A stretch of DNA of 64,000 nt from Paenibacillus sp. sptzw28 (GCF_019550795.1 NZ_CP080545.1:4374001-4438000), one strand, 5' to 3'; shown: positions 17,818 through 28,555, counted from the stretch's first letter. The notes: generated by a model from the sequence alone, not told the origin. Made by a program: numbers and translations.

Positions 17818-18603
17818 TCAAACGCCTCCCATTTCTCCGGATTCATACATAATGCAGGCGAGCCCGACCATCGCCGCTGTCTCGGTCCGCAGGATTCGCT
17901 TGCCGAGACCGACGATGACCGCTCCTGCCGCTTCCGCCTCTGCCGCTTCGCGTTCGGTGAATCCGCCTTCAGGACCGACGATAAGCAGCACTTTAAGCTC
18001 CTTGTTATCGATTTGAGTTAGGCCGCTGCGTTCCCGGTAAGCGAGAATGGCATCGCGTAAGCCGGCGCCGCCAGCTCCGCCTTCCTTCTCATAACAAAAC
18101 AACACCAAGTCATACATTGCTATTGAAGACATAAGCTTACGCCATGTCATCACCGGCTCCACCGCCGGAATACGGCTGCGATGCGCCTGCTCCGCAGCCT
18201 CTTTGGCTATTTTTCTCCAGCGCTCGAGGCGCTTTGCTTCCTTCTTGCCGTCATACTGCACAATCATCCGATCGGACTCGAACGGTACAAATGCCACCGC
18301 ACCGATTTCCGTCCCTTTCTGGATGACAAGCTCCATTTTATCGCCCTTGGGCAGGCTCTGAGCAATCGTAACCGACCAGAGCGGTTCTCCGCTCATCGGG
18401 AGCCATGTCTGAATACCCGCTTCTACTCTGCCCGCGGTTACACCGCGAATAACCGCAAGTGCCGCGCGGGTCTGGCCGTCGCTGACGATGAACTCATCGC
18501 CTGACTCCATTCGCATCACCCGAACAGCGTGATGGGCATCATCGCCGGTGAGTACAACGCCTTCTTCATTCAATTGTTCCGGCTCTACAAAATATCGCTG
18601 CAT
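17818..18603 (-). CDS. rsmE: 16S rRNA (uracil(1498)-N3)-methyltransferase RsmE
   Basis: SPOUT-class methyltransferase that modifies U1498 of 16S rRNA in the assembled 30S subunit. Start MQRYFVEPEQL; the PUA-like N-terminus leads to GDDAHHAVRVMRM. Family motifs are KGDKMELVIQKGTEIG, EAAEQAHRSRIP and the trefoil-knot cofactor loops VGPEGGFTEREAAEAE and LGKRILRTETA. Length 261 is slightly over the usual 245-255. The ribosome site is weak (AAGGG). Four bases separate its stop from mtaB. Confidence 0.96.
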   Translation of the reverse strand: MQRYFVEPEQLNEEGVVLTGDDAHHAVRVMRMESGDEFIVSDGQTRAALAVIRGVTAGRVEAGIQTWLPMSGEPLWSVTIAQSLPKGDKMELVIQKGTEIGAVAFVPFESDRMIVQYDGKKEAKRLERWRKIAKEAAEQAHRSRIPAVEPVMTWRKLMSSIAMYDLVLFCYEKEGGAGGAGLRDAILAYRERSGLTQIDNKELKVLLIVGPEGGFTEREAAEAEAAGAVIVGLGKRILRTETAAMVGLACIMYESGEMGGV

Positions 18604-18735
18604 ATCTGAGTGGACCCTTCGTCGTCAATATATAGAAACACCAAAGCAAGAGCTGTAAAAAACTCCAACCTTCATCATACACGTTTTATTCCTGGTTCGC
18701 CAGAGCTTTAAACATTTTCCAAACTCGTATCCACA

Positions 18736-19455
18736 TCAGCCTACCGAGTAGCCCAGGAAATCCATTACGAACTTTTGCCAGTCTACAGGTATGAAGAATA
18801 ACTCATAGAAAGATTGGAGCCACAATATGATCGTATTTGATTTTGCAAACAATGGCGTGATCGTCACTGCCCGAAGCTGCGGAATAAAAATGATAAGCAA
18901 AAAAATAAACATGCCCCAGTGGATGTTCTGGTCCATTTTATGCCTGACCTTGAGCGGAACAATATCTTGAATGATTCGGTACCCGTCAAGCGGGGGTATT
19001 GGAATCAGGTTAAAGATGAACAGCATCAGATTTATCGTGATCAAATAATATAAAAAATGAACGATAGCCCGGTGAACCCCTATTGATCCCGCTTCCAACA
19101 AACCCGTTTGATTTAATACATAGACGGCCAAAACTCCGATTGCCGCGATAAGCAAATTGCTCAGCGGGCCGACAGCGGAAACGACGATTCCCATAAGCCG
19201 CGGATACTTGAAACGGCCGCGGTTAACCGGAACGGGTTTAGCCCAACCGAAGCCGGCGATCAAAAGAAGAATGGTGCCGAAGATGTCGAGGTGAGCGCGC
19301 GGGTTAAGCGTAACGCGCCCCGCGTCATAGGCGGTCCGGTCTCCAAATTTGTAAGCGCTGTAAGCATGCGCAAACTCATGCACGGTAAATGCGATCATGA
19401 GTACCAGAAAGATAAAGGGTAAATCTTCGATTGGATACCAGAGAAAATTGGACAC
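18736..19455 (-). CDS. Site-2 protease family (M50) membrane metalloprotease
   Basis: A 239-residue intramembrane zinc protease. The HExxH motif HEFAH is at 26-30 within the first membrane helix, and the third-ligand motif NLIPIPPLDGYR is at 149-160. Five to six membrane segments and no PDZ domain place it in the compact YwhC/Rv-like subgroup rather than RseP. Substrate unknown. GTG start with TAGGAGG seven bases upstream. Lies between prmA and rsmE, an insertion relative to B. subtilis order. Confidence 0.9.
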   Translation of the reverse strand: MSNFLWYPIEDLPFIFLVLMIAFTVHEFAHAYSAYKFGDRTAYDAGRVTLNPRAHLDIFGTILLLIAGFGWAKPVPVNRGRFKYPRLMGIVVSAVGPLSNLLIAAIGVLAVYVLNQTGLLEAGSIGVHRAIVHFLYYLITINLMLFIFNLIPIPPLDGYRIIQDIVPLKVRHKMDQNIHWGMFIFLLIIFIPQLRAVTITPLFAKSNTIILWLQSFYELFFIPVDWQKFVMDFLGYSVG

Positions 19456-19481
19456 TGCTCAGCCTCCTAATAAAAGAATGT

Positions 19482-20465
19482 CTATTCCGGCTTCTTCGCC
19501 ACAAACGCGATCCAATCCTCATCGCGCCGGCGGTCAATGACCTTAAAGCCCGCCGCCCGGAGGCCGGATTCAACATCGTCTTCCTTATTTTTGTAAATAC
19601 CGGATGCAATATAAGTTCCGCCCGGTTTCAATGCGGCGTATACGTCATCAAGGAAAAGCAAAATAATTTCCGCCAAAATATTGGCGATTACAACATCCAC
19701 AGGGACTGAGACATTAAGGCCGATTAAAGAAGAATCCTCATCGCTGCCGTTCTTGAGCACGCCCAGCAGATCGCTCAGCCGAACCTTGATTTGGGAGTCC
19801 AGTCCATTCAGATGTGCATTCTCCGCAGCGGACGAGACCGCAACAGGGTCCAGGTCAAGAGCCAGCACATTCGACGCGCCCAGCCGGACGGCTCCTATCG
19901 CCAAAATGCCCGAACCGGTGCCGACATCGATCACTTCTTCGCCTCCGCGAATGACCGACTCGAGTGTACGCAAGCACAGTGCGGTCGTGGGATGAGCACC
20001 TGTACCGAACGCCATGCCGGGATCAAGCTCGATGATGGCCTCGCCCGGCGATGGCGTGTATTCCTCCCATGTCGGTTTAATCGTTAGCCGATCCGATACG
20101 CGAATCGGCTTGAAATACTGTTTCCAGGCCGTCGCCCAATCCTCGTCGTCAACGATTACGGTGTCTATGGAATAATCGCCCGGCTCGATTCCGTATTCCC
20201 GGAGTTCATCGATTCGCGGTTTCAGACCCGCCTCCAAGGCGGCCATATCCGTGCCTTCCGCGAAGTACCCTTTAATGACCGCTTGTCCTTCCGGAATGTC
20301 GTTGAGCGGCATGTCATACCATTGGCCGAGCGACGTGTCGCGCTGTTTGTTCAGGGTCCCCGATTCTTCAATGGATACGCCGCCTGCACCCGTTTCATGC
20401 AAGAAATTTGTTATCATCTCGATCGCTTGCTCCGTCGTAGAAATCGTCAATTCATGCCATTTCAC
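19482..20465 (-). CDS. prmA: 50S ribosomal protein L11 methyltransferase PrmA
   Basis: Methylates lysines and the N-terminus of ribosomal protein L11. The N-terminus (KWHELTISTTEQAIEMI) is the L11-binding ferredoxin-like domain; the catalytic domain has EVIDVGTGSGILAIGAV, LALDLDPVAV and VVIANILAEII. The GTG at 20465 is preferred: GGGAGG lies 10 bases upstream and the product begins MKWHEL as in homologues; a TTG two codons upstream is too close to that site. 327 residues. Follows the dnaJ region, as yqeT does in B. subtilis. Confidence 0.95.
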   Translation of the reverse strand: MKWHELTISTTEQAIEMITNFLHETGAGGVSIEESGTLNKQRDTSLGQWYDMPLNDIPEGQAVIKGYFAEGTDMAALEAGLKPRIDELREYGIEPGDYSIDTVIVDDEDWATAWKQYFKPIRVSDRLTIKPTWEEYTPSPGEAIIELDPGMAFGTGAHPTTALCLRTLESVIRGGEEVIDVGTGSGILAIGAVRLGASNVLALDLDPVAVSSAAENAHLNGLDSQIKVRLSDLLGVLKNGSDEDSSLIGLNVSVPVDVVIANILAEIILLFLDDVYAALKPGGTYIASGIYKNKEDDVESGLRAAGFKVIDRRRDEDWIAFVAKKPE

Positions 20466-20539
20466 AATCAATATGCCTCCCGAATGTTTTCTGCTCGAAA
20501 CTTATGACGTCTATTTTACACGAGAACCATCTCAGGCAC

Positions 20540-20594
20540 AAAAAGAGGCTGTACGGCAAAGTCAACTATCTGCTGACTTATGCCGTACAGCCTC
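20540..20594 (-). terminator. Strong terminator ending the heat-shock/yfhD-like transcript
   Basis: GAGGCTGTACGGCA with an inner AAGTCA arm pairs with TGACTT and TGCCGTACAGCCTC across 20545-20594, a 20-bp stem with one bulged A and a 9-base loop. On the minus strand it is followed by TTTTT (20540-20544). It lies between the 63-residue gene and prmA and separates the heat-shock operon from the prmA run. Confidence 0.9.
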
Positions 20595-20608
20595 TCGATA
20601 AGCTACTA

Positions 20609-20800
20609 CTATTCCGGCGTGCCGCCGCTTTGACGAATGAGATGGAGAGCCCGGTCAACCACTTCTTCGTCGACCGTGGCTGTAAGAGAGCTGCCGTCGG
20701 TGCCGCCCTGAACTTGGATCGCTCTAAGCGCAAGCAGTTTAAGCTCCGCCTCGCGGGCGCCGCTGCCGCCTGGGAATATCGCGTGGATTTCAGCCATCAT
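20609..20800 (-). CDS. Conserved hypothetical small protein (63 aa)
   Basis: Begins MMAEIHAIFPGGSGAREAEL and ends LHLIRQSGGTPE. GGGGG lies 5 bases before the first ATG and 8 before the second, so translation may begin at either. No domain, signal or membrane segment is recognised. Composition and codon use match neighbouring real genes. It lies 11 bp after the yfhD-like gene and just before a strong terminator, so it is probably the last gene of the dnaJ-proximal transcript. Confidence 0.7.
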   Translation of the reverse strand: MMAEIHAIFPGGSGAREAELKLLALRAIQVQGGTDGSSLTATVDEEVVDRALHLIRQSGGTPE

Positions 20801-20811
20801 CCGAGCCCCCT

Positions 20812-20961
20812 TTATTCTTGTCCGGCGGCCCGGGAATCCGCCTCAGCCGCACGCTGCTGCGCCTGCTTATCATTCTCGTCCGCGAGAGCTTCCGAGAACT
20901 CGACGTCCTCGTTTTTACCTATAGGCAAGTTATCTCGGTTCTGTGTGTCTTCATTGCTCAT
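20812..20961 (-). CDS. YfhD family small protein (49 aa)
   Basis: An ATG at 20961 with GGAGGG upstream opens a 49-codon frame starting MSNEDTQNRDNLPIG and ending RAAGQE. The central part VEFSEALADENDKQAQQRA matches the conserved core of the YfhD family (EFSxELADxxD followed by an Ala/Arg-rich helix), small hydrophilic proteins of spore-forming Bacillales without known function. It sits 91 bp after dnaJ, in the heat-shock direction. Confidence 0.75.
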   Translation of the reverse strand: MSNEDTQNRDNLPIGKNEDVEFSEALADENDKQAQQRAAEADSRAAGQE

Positions 20962-21052
20962 GCCTATCCCTCCTTCGCTGGACATGCTTGCCTGTCACGA
21001 AGTTAGGATAACCAATGATCACCGCAATATGCGATTTGCGACGTCTGACGGA

Positions 21053-22189
21053 TTAGTCCCCCCGGAACGCTTTCTTCATCCGTTCAAAAATCGACTCATG
21101 ATGCTCCTCGTTCTCTTCCCCGCTTATTCCCGCGAACTGGCGGAGCAATTCTTTCTGTTCTTCGCTTAAGCTCGTCGGCGTCACGACCGTCACCTTGACA
21201 TGCTGATCGCCTTGACCGTATCCGCGTAGACGCGGAACCCCTTTTCCTTTCAAGCGGAAATACGTGCCGGTTTGCGTACCCGAAGGAATTTTCAGCTTCA
21301 CCTTCTCCGTCAGCGTTGGGATTTCGATCTCGTCGCCAAGCGCCGCCTGTGCAAATGTGAGCGGTACTTCACAATAAATATCGTCATTCTCGCGCTCGAA
21401 GAAATCGTGAGCCTTGACCCTGATCACAATATACAAGTCGCCGGCCGGGCCTCCTCGCAGGCCGCCTTCGCCTTCACCGGACAGACGTATTTGCGCGCCG
21501 TCGTCGACCCCGGCCGGAATACGCACATTAAGCTTGCGCTGGCGCTTCACTTTACCTGCGCCGTGGCAGGTGCCGCATTTCTCCTTGATGATCCGGCCGC
21601 TTCCGTTACAGTTGGAACACGCACGGCGGTTAACCATACGGCCGAACGGCGTGTTTTGAACCACTTCCTGCTGACCCGTTCCGCGGCATACGGAGCATGC
21701 CTCCGGTTTGGTTCCCGGTTTCGCTCCGTTGCCTGTGCACGTATCGCACGTTTCCGTCCGCGGAATCGTAATTTCGGTTTCCTTGCCGAAAACGGCTTCT
21801 TTAAACTCAATGGTCATTGTATACTGCAGGTCGTTTCCGCGCTGAGGCGCATTCGGGTCGCGGCGTCCGCCGGTGCCCCCGCCGAAGAACATATCGAAGA
21901 TATCGCCGAATCCCCCGAAATCCGCACCGCCGGCGCCCCCGCCGCCGAACCCCTGATTCGGATCGACATGGCCGTAACGGTCGTACGTCGCCCGTTTGCC
22001 GTCATCGCTCAGAACGTCGTAGGCTTCCTTCATCTCTTTAAACTTTTCTTCAGCATCCGGTGCTTTATTCACGTCCGGATGATACTGGCGCGCCATTTTC
22101 CGATACGCCTTCTTAATATCATCCTCGGAAGCGTCTTTCCCTACGCCGAGCACTTCGTAATAATCCCGCTTATCTGCCAATTCCGTCAC
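21053..22189 (-). CDS. dnaJ: Molecular chaperone DnaJ
   Basis: Hsp40 co-chaperone that stimulates DnaK ATPase and delivers substrates. J domain at the N-terminus with the HPD motif (YHPDVN), a Gly-rich linker (GFGGGGAGG), and four zinc-binding CxxCxGxG-type repeats: [32 protein letters not shown]. The C-terminal substrate domains end RMKKAFRGD. The GTG at 22189 gives 378 residues, the usual DnaJ size, with a GGAG site; in-frame codons upstream lack one. Fourth gene of hrcA-grpE-dnaK-dnaJ. Confidence 0.97.
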   Translation of the reverse strand: MTELADKRDYYEVLGVGKDASEDDIKKAYRKMARQYHPDVNKAPDAEEKFKEMKEAYDVLSDDGKRATYDRYGHVDPNQGFGGGGAGGADFGGFGDIFDMFFGGGTGGRRDPNAPQRGNDLQYTMTIEFKEAVFGKETEITIPRTETCDTCTGNGAKPGTKPEACSVCRGTGQQEVVQNTPFGRMVNRRACSNCNGSGRIIKEKCGTCHGAGKVKRQRKLNVRIPAGVDDGAQIRLSGEGEGGLRGGPAGDLYIVIRVKAHDFFERENDDIYCEVPLTFAQAALGDEIEIPTLTEKVKLKIPSGTQTGTYFRLKGKGVPRLRGYGQGDQHVKVTVVTPTSLSEEQKELLRQFAGISGEENEEHHESIFERMKKAFRGD

Positions 22190-22232
22190 CCCGTCTCCAT
22201 ATTGCCCTACCCATGTTGAAGCATAGACACAC

Positions 22233-22273
22233 GAAAAACGGCTGCGCCGTCCGGGCTTCGGACGGCGCACCGT
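22233..22273 (-). terminator. Hairpin in the dnaK-dnaJ gap, partial terminator
   Basis: On the minus strand GCGCCGTCCG and its complement form a strong GC stem extended by ACGG/CCGT with one mismatch, followed by TTTTT. It lies between dnaK and dnaJ (22238-22273 plus T-tract). Such a hairpin would reduce, not abolish, dnaJ transcription, consistent with the need for more DnaK than DnaJ. Confidence 0.65.
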
Positions 22274-22290
22274 TTGTACATTTCAAGCTA

Positions 22291-24141
<1,851 letters not shown>

Positions 24142-24171
24142 TCAATCGAATGTTTTATAGGCAGCCGGCAG

Positions 24172-24756
24172 TCAGCCGCTAACTTTAACCATAGCGGGAC
24201 GCAGCACTTTATCCTTCAGCATGTACCCTTTTTGCACCTCTTCGATAACGATGCCTTCCTCATGCTCTTCCGATTCCACCTGCATAATCGCTTGATGGAA
24301 CTCCGGGTTGAACGGCTGGCCTACAGCCTCCATCGGCTTCAAGCCTTCCTGCTCCAGCACTTGCTCCAGCTGGCGGAAAATCATATCCACGCCTTTGGAG
24401 AACGATTCGACGTCGCCGCCGCCTTTGGCCGCTTCAATGGCTCTGCCGAAATTATCGACGACCGGCAGCAGCTGTCCGATCAGCTTCATCGAAGCGTATT
24501 GGCCAAGCTCTTCCTTTTCCTTCATCGTACGGCGGCGGAAATTATCGAAATCCGCCTGGGCACGCAAAAAGCGCTGTTGATAATCCTCGGCTTGTCTTGC
24601 AAGCTCGGCGTAGCGCGGGTCTTCTTCAGATTCGGAAGCATCATCCGCGATTTGGGCCGCATCCTCCGGTTGAACTTCGGTTTCCGGTTGTTCGTTCGAA
24701 GCGTCGGCCGTTTCATGTTTTTGTTGTTCTTCTGTTTGCTGTTCATTGACACTCAC
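24172..24756 (-). CDS. grpE: Nucleotide exchange factor GrpE
   Basis: Releases ADP from DnaK. An acidic, Glu/Gln-rich disordered N-terminus is followed by the long dimerising helix (LARQAEDYQQRFLRAQADFD, NFRRRTMKEKEE) and the beta domain with GVDMIFRQLEQVLEQEGL and FNPEFHQAIM; the end is KDKVLRPAMVKVSG. The GTG at 24756 (MSVNEQQTEE, 194 aa) is preferred because the more upstream GTG overlaps the AGGAGG site itself. Second gene of the operon, 45 bp upstream of dnaK. Confidence 0.96.
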   Translation of the reverse strand: MSVNEQQTEEQQKHETADASNEQPETEVQPEDAAQIADDASESEEDPRYAELARQAEDYQQRFLRAQADFDNFRRRTMKEKEELGQYASMKLIGQLLPVVDNFGRAIEAAKGGGDVESFSKGVDMIFRQLEQVLEQEGLKPMEAVGQPFNPEFHQAIMQVESEEHEEGIVIEEVQKGYMLKDKVLRPAMVKVSG

Positions 24757-24798
24757 GGATCGCTTCACCTCCTAATCATTAAATAAACGGTTCATAGG

Positions 24799-25824
24799 TT
24801 ACTTGTACCAACGGCCAAGAAGCACGGCCATATCTTTAGACAGTACATCGAGCAGGCTGATGACCTTTCCGTAATCCATCCGGGTCGGGCCAAGTATGCC
24901 GATCGTGCCGAGCGACTGTCCGTCAACCGAGTAGGTTGCCGTTATCAAGCTGCAGTTATTGATGGCTTCATGCGAATTTTCCGTACCGATCCGTACTTGT
25001 ATACCGCTCGGCAGCGCCGAAAACATTCGCATCAGCGTCGGCGTTTCATCAAGCAGATCGAGCAAAATCTTGACCTTGTCGACATCCTTGAATTCCGGCT
25101 GCGTCAGCATGTTCGTCGTCCCGCTCAAGAAGACGCGGTTCTCTTCATCATTCTTCAGCGCTTCGTCCAGCACGCCAAGCAGCCGCTCGCAGCCGTCGAC
25201 ATAACGGCCCAGCTCCTGCCCGACCTCCGAATAAAGCTTCGACTTGAGGCGCACAAGAGGTACTCCGATCAGCTTGCTGTTTAGAATATTTACCGCTTGC
25301 TCCATTTCCGACATGCTCATATCCGCCGGAATCGATACGGTCCTATTCTCCACATGGCCGGTATTCGTTACGACGATGGCAACAGCCGTATCGGAACTGA
25401 TCGGCACAAGCTGAAAATGCCTGAGCGAATTGGTAAACGTCTCCGGTCCGAGAACGATGGACGTGTAATTCGTCAAATTGGAAAGGATCATCGCAGCATG
25501 CTGGATGATTTCCTCCATTTGATTCATTTTTTCCGCGAAAAAAGAACGGACGGTGCTCAGATCATGTTCGTTGACTTCGCCAAGTCTGACCAGATGATCA
25601 ACGTAATAACGGTAGCCTTTAATGGATGGGATGCGGCCGGCAGACGTATGAGGCTGCTCTAAAAAGCCGAGCTCTTCAAGATCGGCCATTTCGTTGCGAA
25701 TCGTCGCCGGGCTGTAGCCGACGTCACCGCGTTTGGAAATGCTACGCGAGCCGACAGGCTCAGCGGAACGGATGTAGTCATCGATGATTGCATTAAGTAT
25801 CATGCGTTGCCGTTCTGTTAACAT
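24799..25824 (-). CDS. hrcA: Heat-inducible transcription repressor HrcA
   Basis: Represses class I heat-shock genes by binding CIRCE; its activity is tuned by GroE. 341 residues: N-terminal winged helix (MLTERQRMILNAIIDDYIRS, GSRSISKRGDVGYSPATIRN), central domain and C-terminal LGPTRMDYGKVISLLD. TAGGAGGAGC precedes the ATG. A perfect CIRCE lies 110 bp upstream, so the gene is autoregulated. The leader between CIRCE and the ATG contains a decayed copy of the repeat found before the Nudix gene and spoIIP. Confidence 0.97.
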   Translation of the reverse strand: MLTERQRMILNAIIDDYIRSAEPVGSRSISKRGDVGYSPATIRNEMADLEELGFLEQPHTSAGRIPSIKGYRYYVDHLVRLGEVNEHDLSTVRSFFAEKMNQMEEIIQHAAMILSNLTNYTSIVLGPETFTNSLRHFQLVPISSDTAVAIVVTNTGHVENRTVSIPADMSMSEMEQAVNILNSKLIGVPLVRLKSKLYSEVGQELGRYVDGCERLLGVLDEALKNDEENRVFLSGTTNMLTQPEFKDVDKVKILLDLLDETPTLMRMFSALPSGIQVRIGTENSHEAINNCSLITATYSVDGQSLGTIGILGPTRMDYGKVISLLDVLSKDMAVLLGRWYK

Positions 25825-25854
25825 CGCAGCTCCTCCTAAGGATGCGTAAAGCCC

Positions 25855-25895
25855 GGCCTACGCTTGCGCAGTAAACCGCTTCGTAAGCATGTGCT
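25855..25895 (-). repeat. Decayed copy of the leader repeat upstream of hrcA
   Basis: The coding-strand stretch reading TGCTTACGAAGCGGTTT followed by TGCGCAAGC resembles GCTTACGAAGTCGGTTTGC and its arm partner in the better copies. The stem is imperfect here. It occupies the same position as the others, shortly upstream of a TAGGAGGAGC ribosome site. Identification rests on visual similarity only. Confidence 0.45.
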
Positions 25896-25933
25896 TCCAT
25901 CCGAGACTAGCCGGAATCGTTGGATCCGGTTCG

Positions 25934-25960
25934 TTAGCACTCGTTATCGTTGAGTGCTAA
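25934..25960. promoter_or_regulatory. CIRCE operator (HrcA binding site)
   Basis: TTAGCACTC, nine-base spacer, GAGTGCTAA: a perfect match to the CIRCE inverted repeat. It lies 11 bp downstream of the -10 of the candidate hrcA promoter, the usual position for repression of initiation. Confidence 0.97.
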
Positions 25961-25971
25961 TCATTACTACA

Positions 25972-26001
25972 AAAATACCAAACCAACTTGGCGATTGTCA
26001 A
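25972..26001 (-). promoter_or_regulatory. Sigma-A promoter of hrcA-grpE-dnaK-dnaJ
   Basis: On the minus strand TTGACA (25996-26001), 18-bp spacer, TATTTT (25972-25977). The consensus -35 and the CIRCE directly downstream support it. It overlaps the end of the upstream acetyltransferase gene. Confidence 0.75.
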
Positions 26002-26002
26002 G

Positions 26003-26464
26003 TTAGTTCAGCATTTTCAGAACAGCTATTTCGTCACAGCAGTGCTGCTTTGCACAGTTCACGCAATCCGTCCATACTTTTTCCGGGAAAATTTCCTTAT
26101 CGACCACAGTAAATCCGTTTTTCTTAAAAAAGGGAACCTCATATGTGAGAGCCATGACCTTCGGAATATGCTGCTCTTTCGCTTCTCCGATAAGGAAATC
26201 GACCAGCTTGCTGCCGATACCGAGGCCCTTGTACCCTTCGGAAATACCGAGAGAGCGTATCTCCACAAGCTCCGTTCCGAGCTTGCAAAGCGACCCGCAG
26301 CCGACGACTTCGCCGCCTACCTCAGCCACTACAAAAGTGGCGATCTGTCTTTGAAGAGCTTCGCGCGAGCGCGGCAGCATTATTCCCTTCTCCGCATAGC
26401 CTGCTATTAATTCAGCTAATGTTTCGACGTCTGCCTCAGTCGCCTTTCTGCATACCGCTTGCAT
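26003..26464 (-). CDS. GNAT family N-acetyltransferase (ArgA-like)
   Basis: A 153-residue acetyltransferase. The acetyl-CoA loop EGYKGLGIGSKLVDFLIGEA is near 77-96. The arrangement RKATEADVETLAELI, LVEIRSLGISEGYKG and VPFFKKNGFTVVDKEIFPEKVWTDC with a Cys-rich tail (DCVNCAKQHCCDE) resembles stand-alone N-acetylglutamate-synthase-like proteins. The tail could bind metal. Substrate unproven. The ATG at 26464 (MQAVCRK) is chosen for the GGAGGAAGG site; in-frame codons upstream have none. Confidence 0.85.
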   Translation of the reverse strand: MQAVCRKATEADVETLAELIAGYAEKGIMLPRSREALQRQIATFVVAEVGGEVVGCGSLCKLGTELVEIRSLGISEGYKGLGIGSKLVDFLIGEAKEQHIPKVMALTYEVPFFKKNGFTVVDKEIFPEKVWTDCVNCAKQHCCDEIAVLKMLN

Positions 26465-26697
26465 CGTAATCGCCTTCCTCCGAGCCCGTAATAAATCCGA
26501 ATAATATGAATAAATATACACTACTCTGCATGACAGTACAAGACATTTTTTATCAGGGGCGAGTCATGCGGGCGAGTCACGCGCGCCCAGCCGCCGACAA
26601 CAATATATTATCGTACCGATAAAAACGTTCTTGGGTAGATCAAACGGAAATTGCGCTATAATATTGGAAAATATAAACACAAAAGGAGCGAACGTCG

Positions 26698-27276
26698 ATG
26701 AATGAAAAATCGCCGTACTATTTATACGACAACCGGTTGGCGGAGCAGGTTTTGGCGGTCTCCATCCGGGACTTTCGCAGCTTGAAGGCGCTTGGCGACA
26801 AAGCGATCGCACAGCTTCCAGAGGAAGGTCTTAATTGGTCGCCTGAACCGGAATCAAACAGTATAGCGGTTATTATCAATCATCTCTCAGGCAATATGAT
26901 TTCGCGCTGGACGGACTTCCTGACGAGCGACGGGGAAAAGGCTGACCGCAACCGCGACGCGGAGTTCGAGAACGACAGCGCCAGTTCCGCCGAGCTGCTT
27001 GTTCGCTGGGAAGCAGGCTGGAAGGTGCTGCTGGAAACGCTGCAGTCCTTAAAGCCGGAGGATGTGCTTGCCACGGTGCTGATCCGGGGCGAAGCTCATA
27101 CCGTCCTGCAGGCTATACATCGGCAAATTTCCCATTACGGCTACCATATTGGCCAGATTGTTTATATCGCCAAGGTATTCCGTTCCGGGCAGTGGCAAAC
27201 ACTCAGCATCGCCAAGGGTAAATCGTCCGCATTTAACGATAGAATGCGGGAAACGTTCACCGGCGATAAAAGCTGA
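26698..27276 (+). CDS. DinB superfamily protein (DUF1572)
   Basis: A 192-residue four-helix-bundle protein. The putative metal-binding histidines are in INHLSGNM (His62) and in HRQISHYGYHIGQIVY near 141-156, the DinB/YfiT triad layout; the DUF1572 subfamily is suggested by length and by NSIAVIINHLSGNM. Members are often thiol-dependent transferases or of unknown function. AAAAGGAG precedes the ATG and a TATAAT sequence lies at 26657-26662, so it is probably monocistronic. Confidence 0.83.
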   Translation: MNEKSPYYLYDNRLAEQVLAVSIRDFRSLKALGDKAIAQLPEEGLNWSPEPESNSIAVIINHLSGNMISRWTDFLTSDGEKADRNRDAEFENDSASSAELLVRWEAGWKVLLETLQSLKPEDVLATVLIRGEAHTVLQAIHRQISHYGYHIGQIVYIAKVFRSGQWQTLSIAKGKSSAFNDRMRETFTGDKS

Positions 27277-27344
27277 CCGACGCAATAACCATTTGATTTC
27301 TGAATTCCGCTACCGCAGCGGGAGGTCTCTGCCCGACCCTTGTG

Positions 27345-28508
27345 TCATTCACTGATAAACACTCCGAACACCTCGTTGCCAAGCGGGATTCCTTTGGCCG
27401 AAAGGCGGTACCGGAAATCACCTTCCGGCAATTCCGTCCGCTCCAGAAGCCCGTCCTGCAGAAGACGCCGCAGCGCAGGACCGAACACCTCATCCATCGT
27501 CCGGCCGGCAAACTGCCCGGCAAAATCGCCGGCCTTCACACCCTCGAGCATGCGCAAGCCGACCATCATGAAATCCTCCATCGCTTCCTCTTCGCTTACA
27601 AGGCTTGTTTCCAGACGCGGCAGGCGCGAGCTCGCCGCGTCGATATAAGGCTGAATGCCTTTAATATTGACGTGTCTTTCGCCTCTGGCATAGCCGTGAG
27701 CTCCCGCCCCGAGCCCGTAATAGGGCTCATTCCGCCAGTAAGTCGTATTGTGACGGCTCTCAAAGCCCTGTTTCGCAAAATTGCTTATTTCATAATGACG
27801 AAAGCCGGCTTCCGTCAGCTTGCCGATCAGCAGCATATACATCGCGAGCTCATCGTCCTCGGGCGGCAAAGGGAGCTCGTTACGCTCATACAGCGCATGA
27901 AAAAGGGTATTCTCCTCCACCTTCAAGCCGTACAGCGAATAATGCGGCAGTTTAAGCTGCAGCGCCCGGTTTACGCTGTCGGAGAGCAGCTCGACCGTCT
28001 GTCCGGGCAGCCCGAACATCAGGTCGATCGATAGATTATTGAATCCCGCCGAGCGGGCATTATCGATACTTCTGTATACATCCTCGACATTATGAATTCG
28101 GCCGATTCGCTCGAGCAGCTCATTATCGAACGACTGAACCCCAAAGCTGATCCGGTTCACACCGCCGGCCCGCATAGCCGCGAGCTTGTCCGGATCGGTA
28201 GTGCCGGGATTCGCCTCCATGGTAAATTCGGCATCAGCATGAATCGGAAAATGCCTCTTGACCGAAGCGAGAAAGCGTTCCATCTGCCCCGGATTCAGCA
28301 CCGTCGGCGTACCGCCGCCGACAAATACGGTGTGAATGACATCCGGCGGAATGGCGGCCGCAGTCATAGCCATCTCCCACTCAAGCGCATCCAAATACTC
28401 GTCGACAGGCTGCCCTTTCAGCACGTAAGAAGTAAAATCGCAATAGTGGCATTTGTTGGTGCAGAAGGGGATGTGGATATAAAGCGCGCGAGGCGCATAA
28501 TTCAGCAT
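27345..28508 (-). CDS. hemW: Radical SAM family heme chaperone HemW
   Basis: HemW-type protein (formerly called oxygen-independent coproporphyrinogen oxidase, HemN-like) that binds heme and a 4Fe-4S cluster. CTNKCHYC gives the CxxxCxxC motif at C16, C20, C23; the extra cysteine of true HemN (CxxxCxxCxC) is absent because Asp-Phe follows. Other family sequences are GGGTPTVL, EANPGT, RISFGVQSF, SIDLMFGLPGQT and the C-terminal HemN domain. MLNYAPRALYIHIP is the likely start, with GGAGGTGA 10 bases upstream; 387 residues. Downstream of lepA as in B. subtilis. Confidence 0.94.
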   Translation of the reverse strand: MLNYAPRALYIHIPFCTNKCHYCDFTSYVLKGQPVDEYLDALEWEMAMTAAAIPPDVIHTVFVGGGTPTVLNPGQMERFLASVKRHFPIHADAEFTMEANPGTTDPDKLAAMRAGGVNRISFGVQSFDNELLERIGRIHNVEDVYRSIDNARSAGFNNLSIDLMFGLPGQTVELLSDSVNRALQLKLPHYSLYGLKVEENTLFHALYERNELPLPPEDDELAMYMLLIGKLTEAGFRHYEISNFAKQGFESRHNTTYWRNEPYYGLGAGAHGYARGERHVNIKGIQPYIDAASSRLPRLETSLVSEEEAMEDFMMVGLRMLEGVKAGDFAGQFAGRTMDEVFGPALRRLLQDGLLERTELPEGDFRYRLSAKGIPLGNEVFGVFISE

Positions 28509-28555
28509 ATACGTCTGGTCACCTCCGTTAATAATTGTCATTTCCCGGTAAAATG

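Noticed and set aside
21272..22219. 315-codon plus-strand frame opposite dnaJ
   Set aside because: Antisense shadow; dnaJ is unmistakable.
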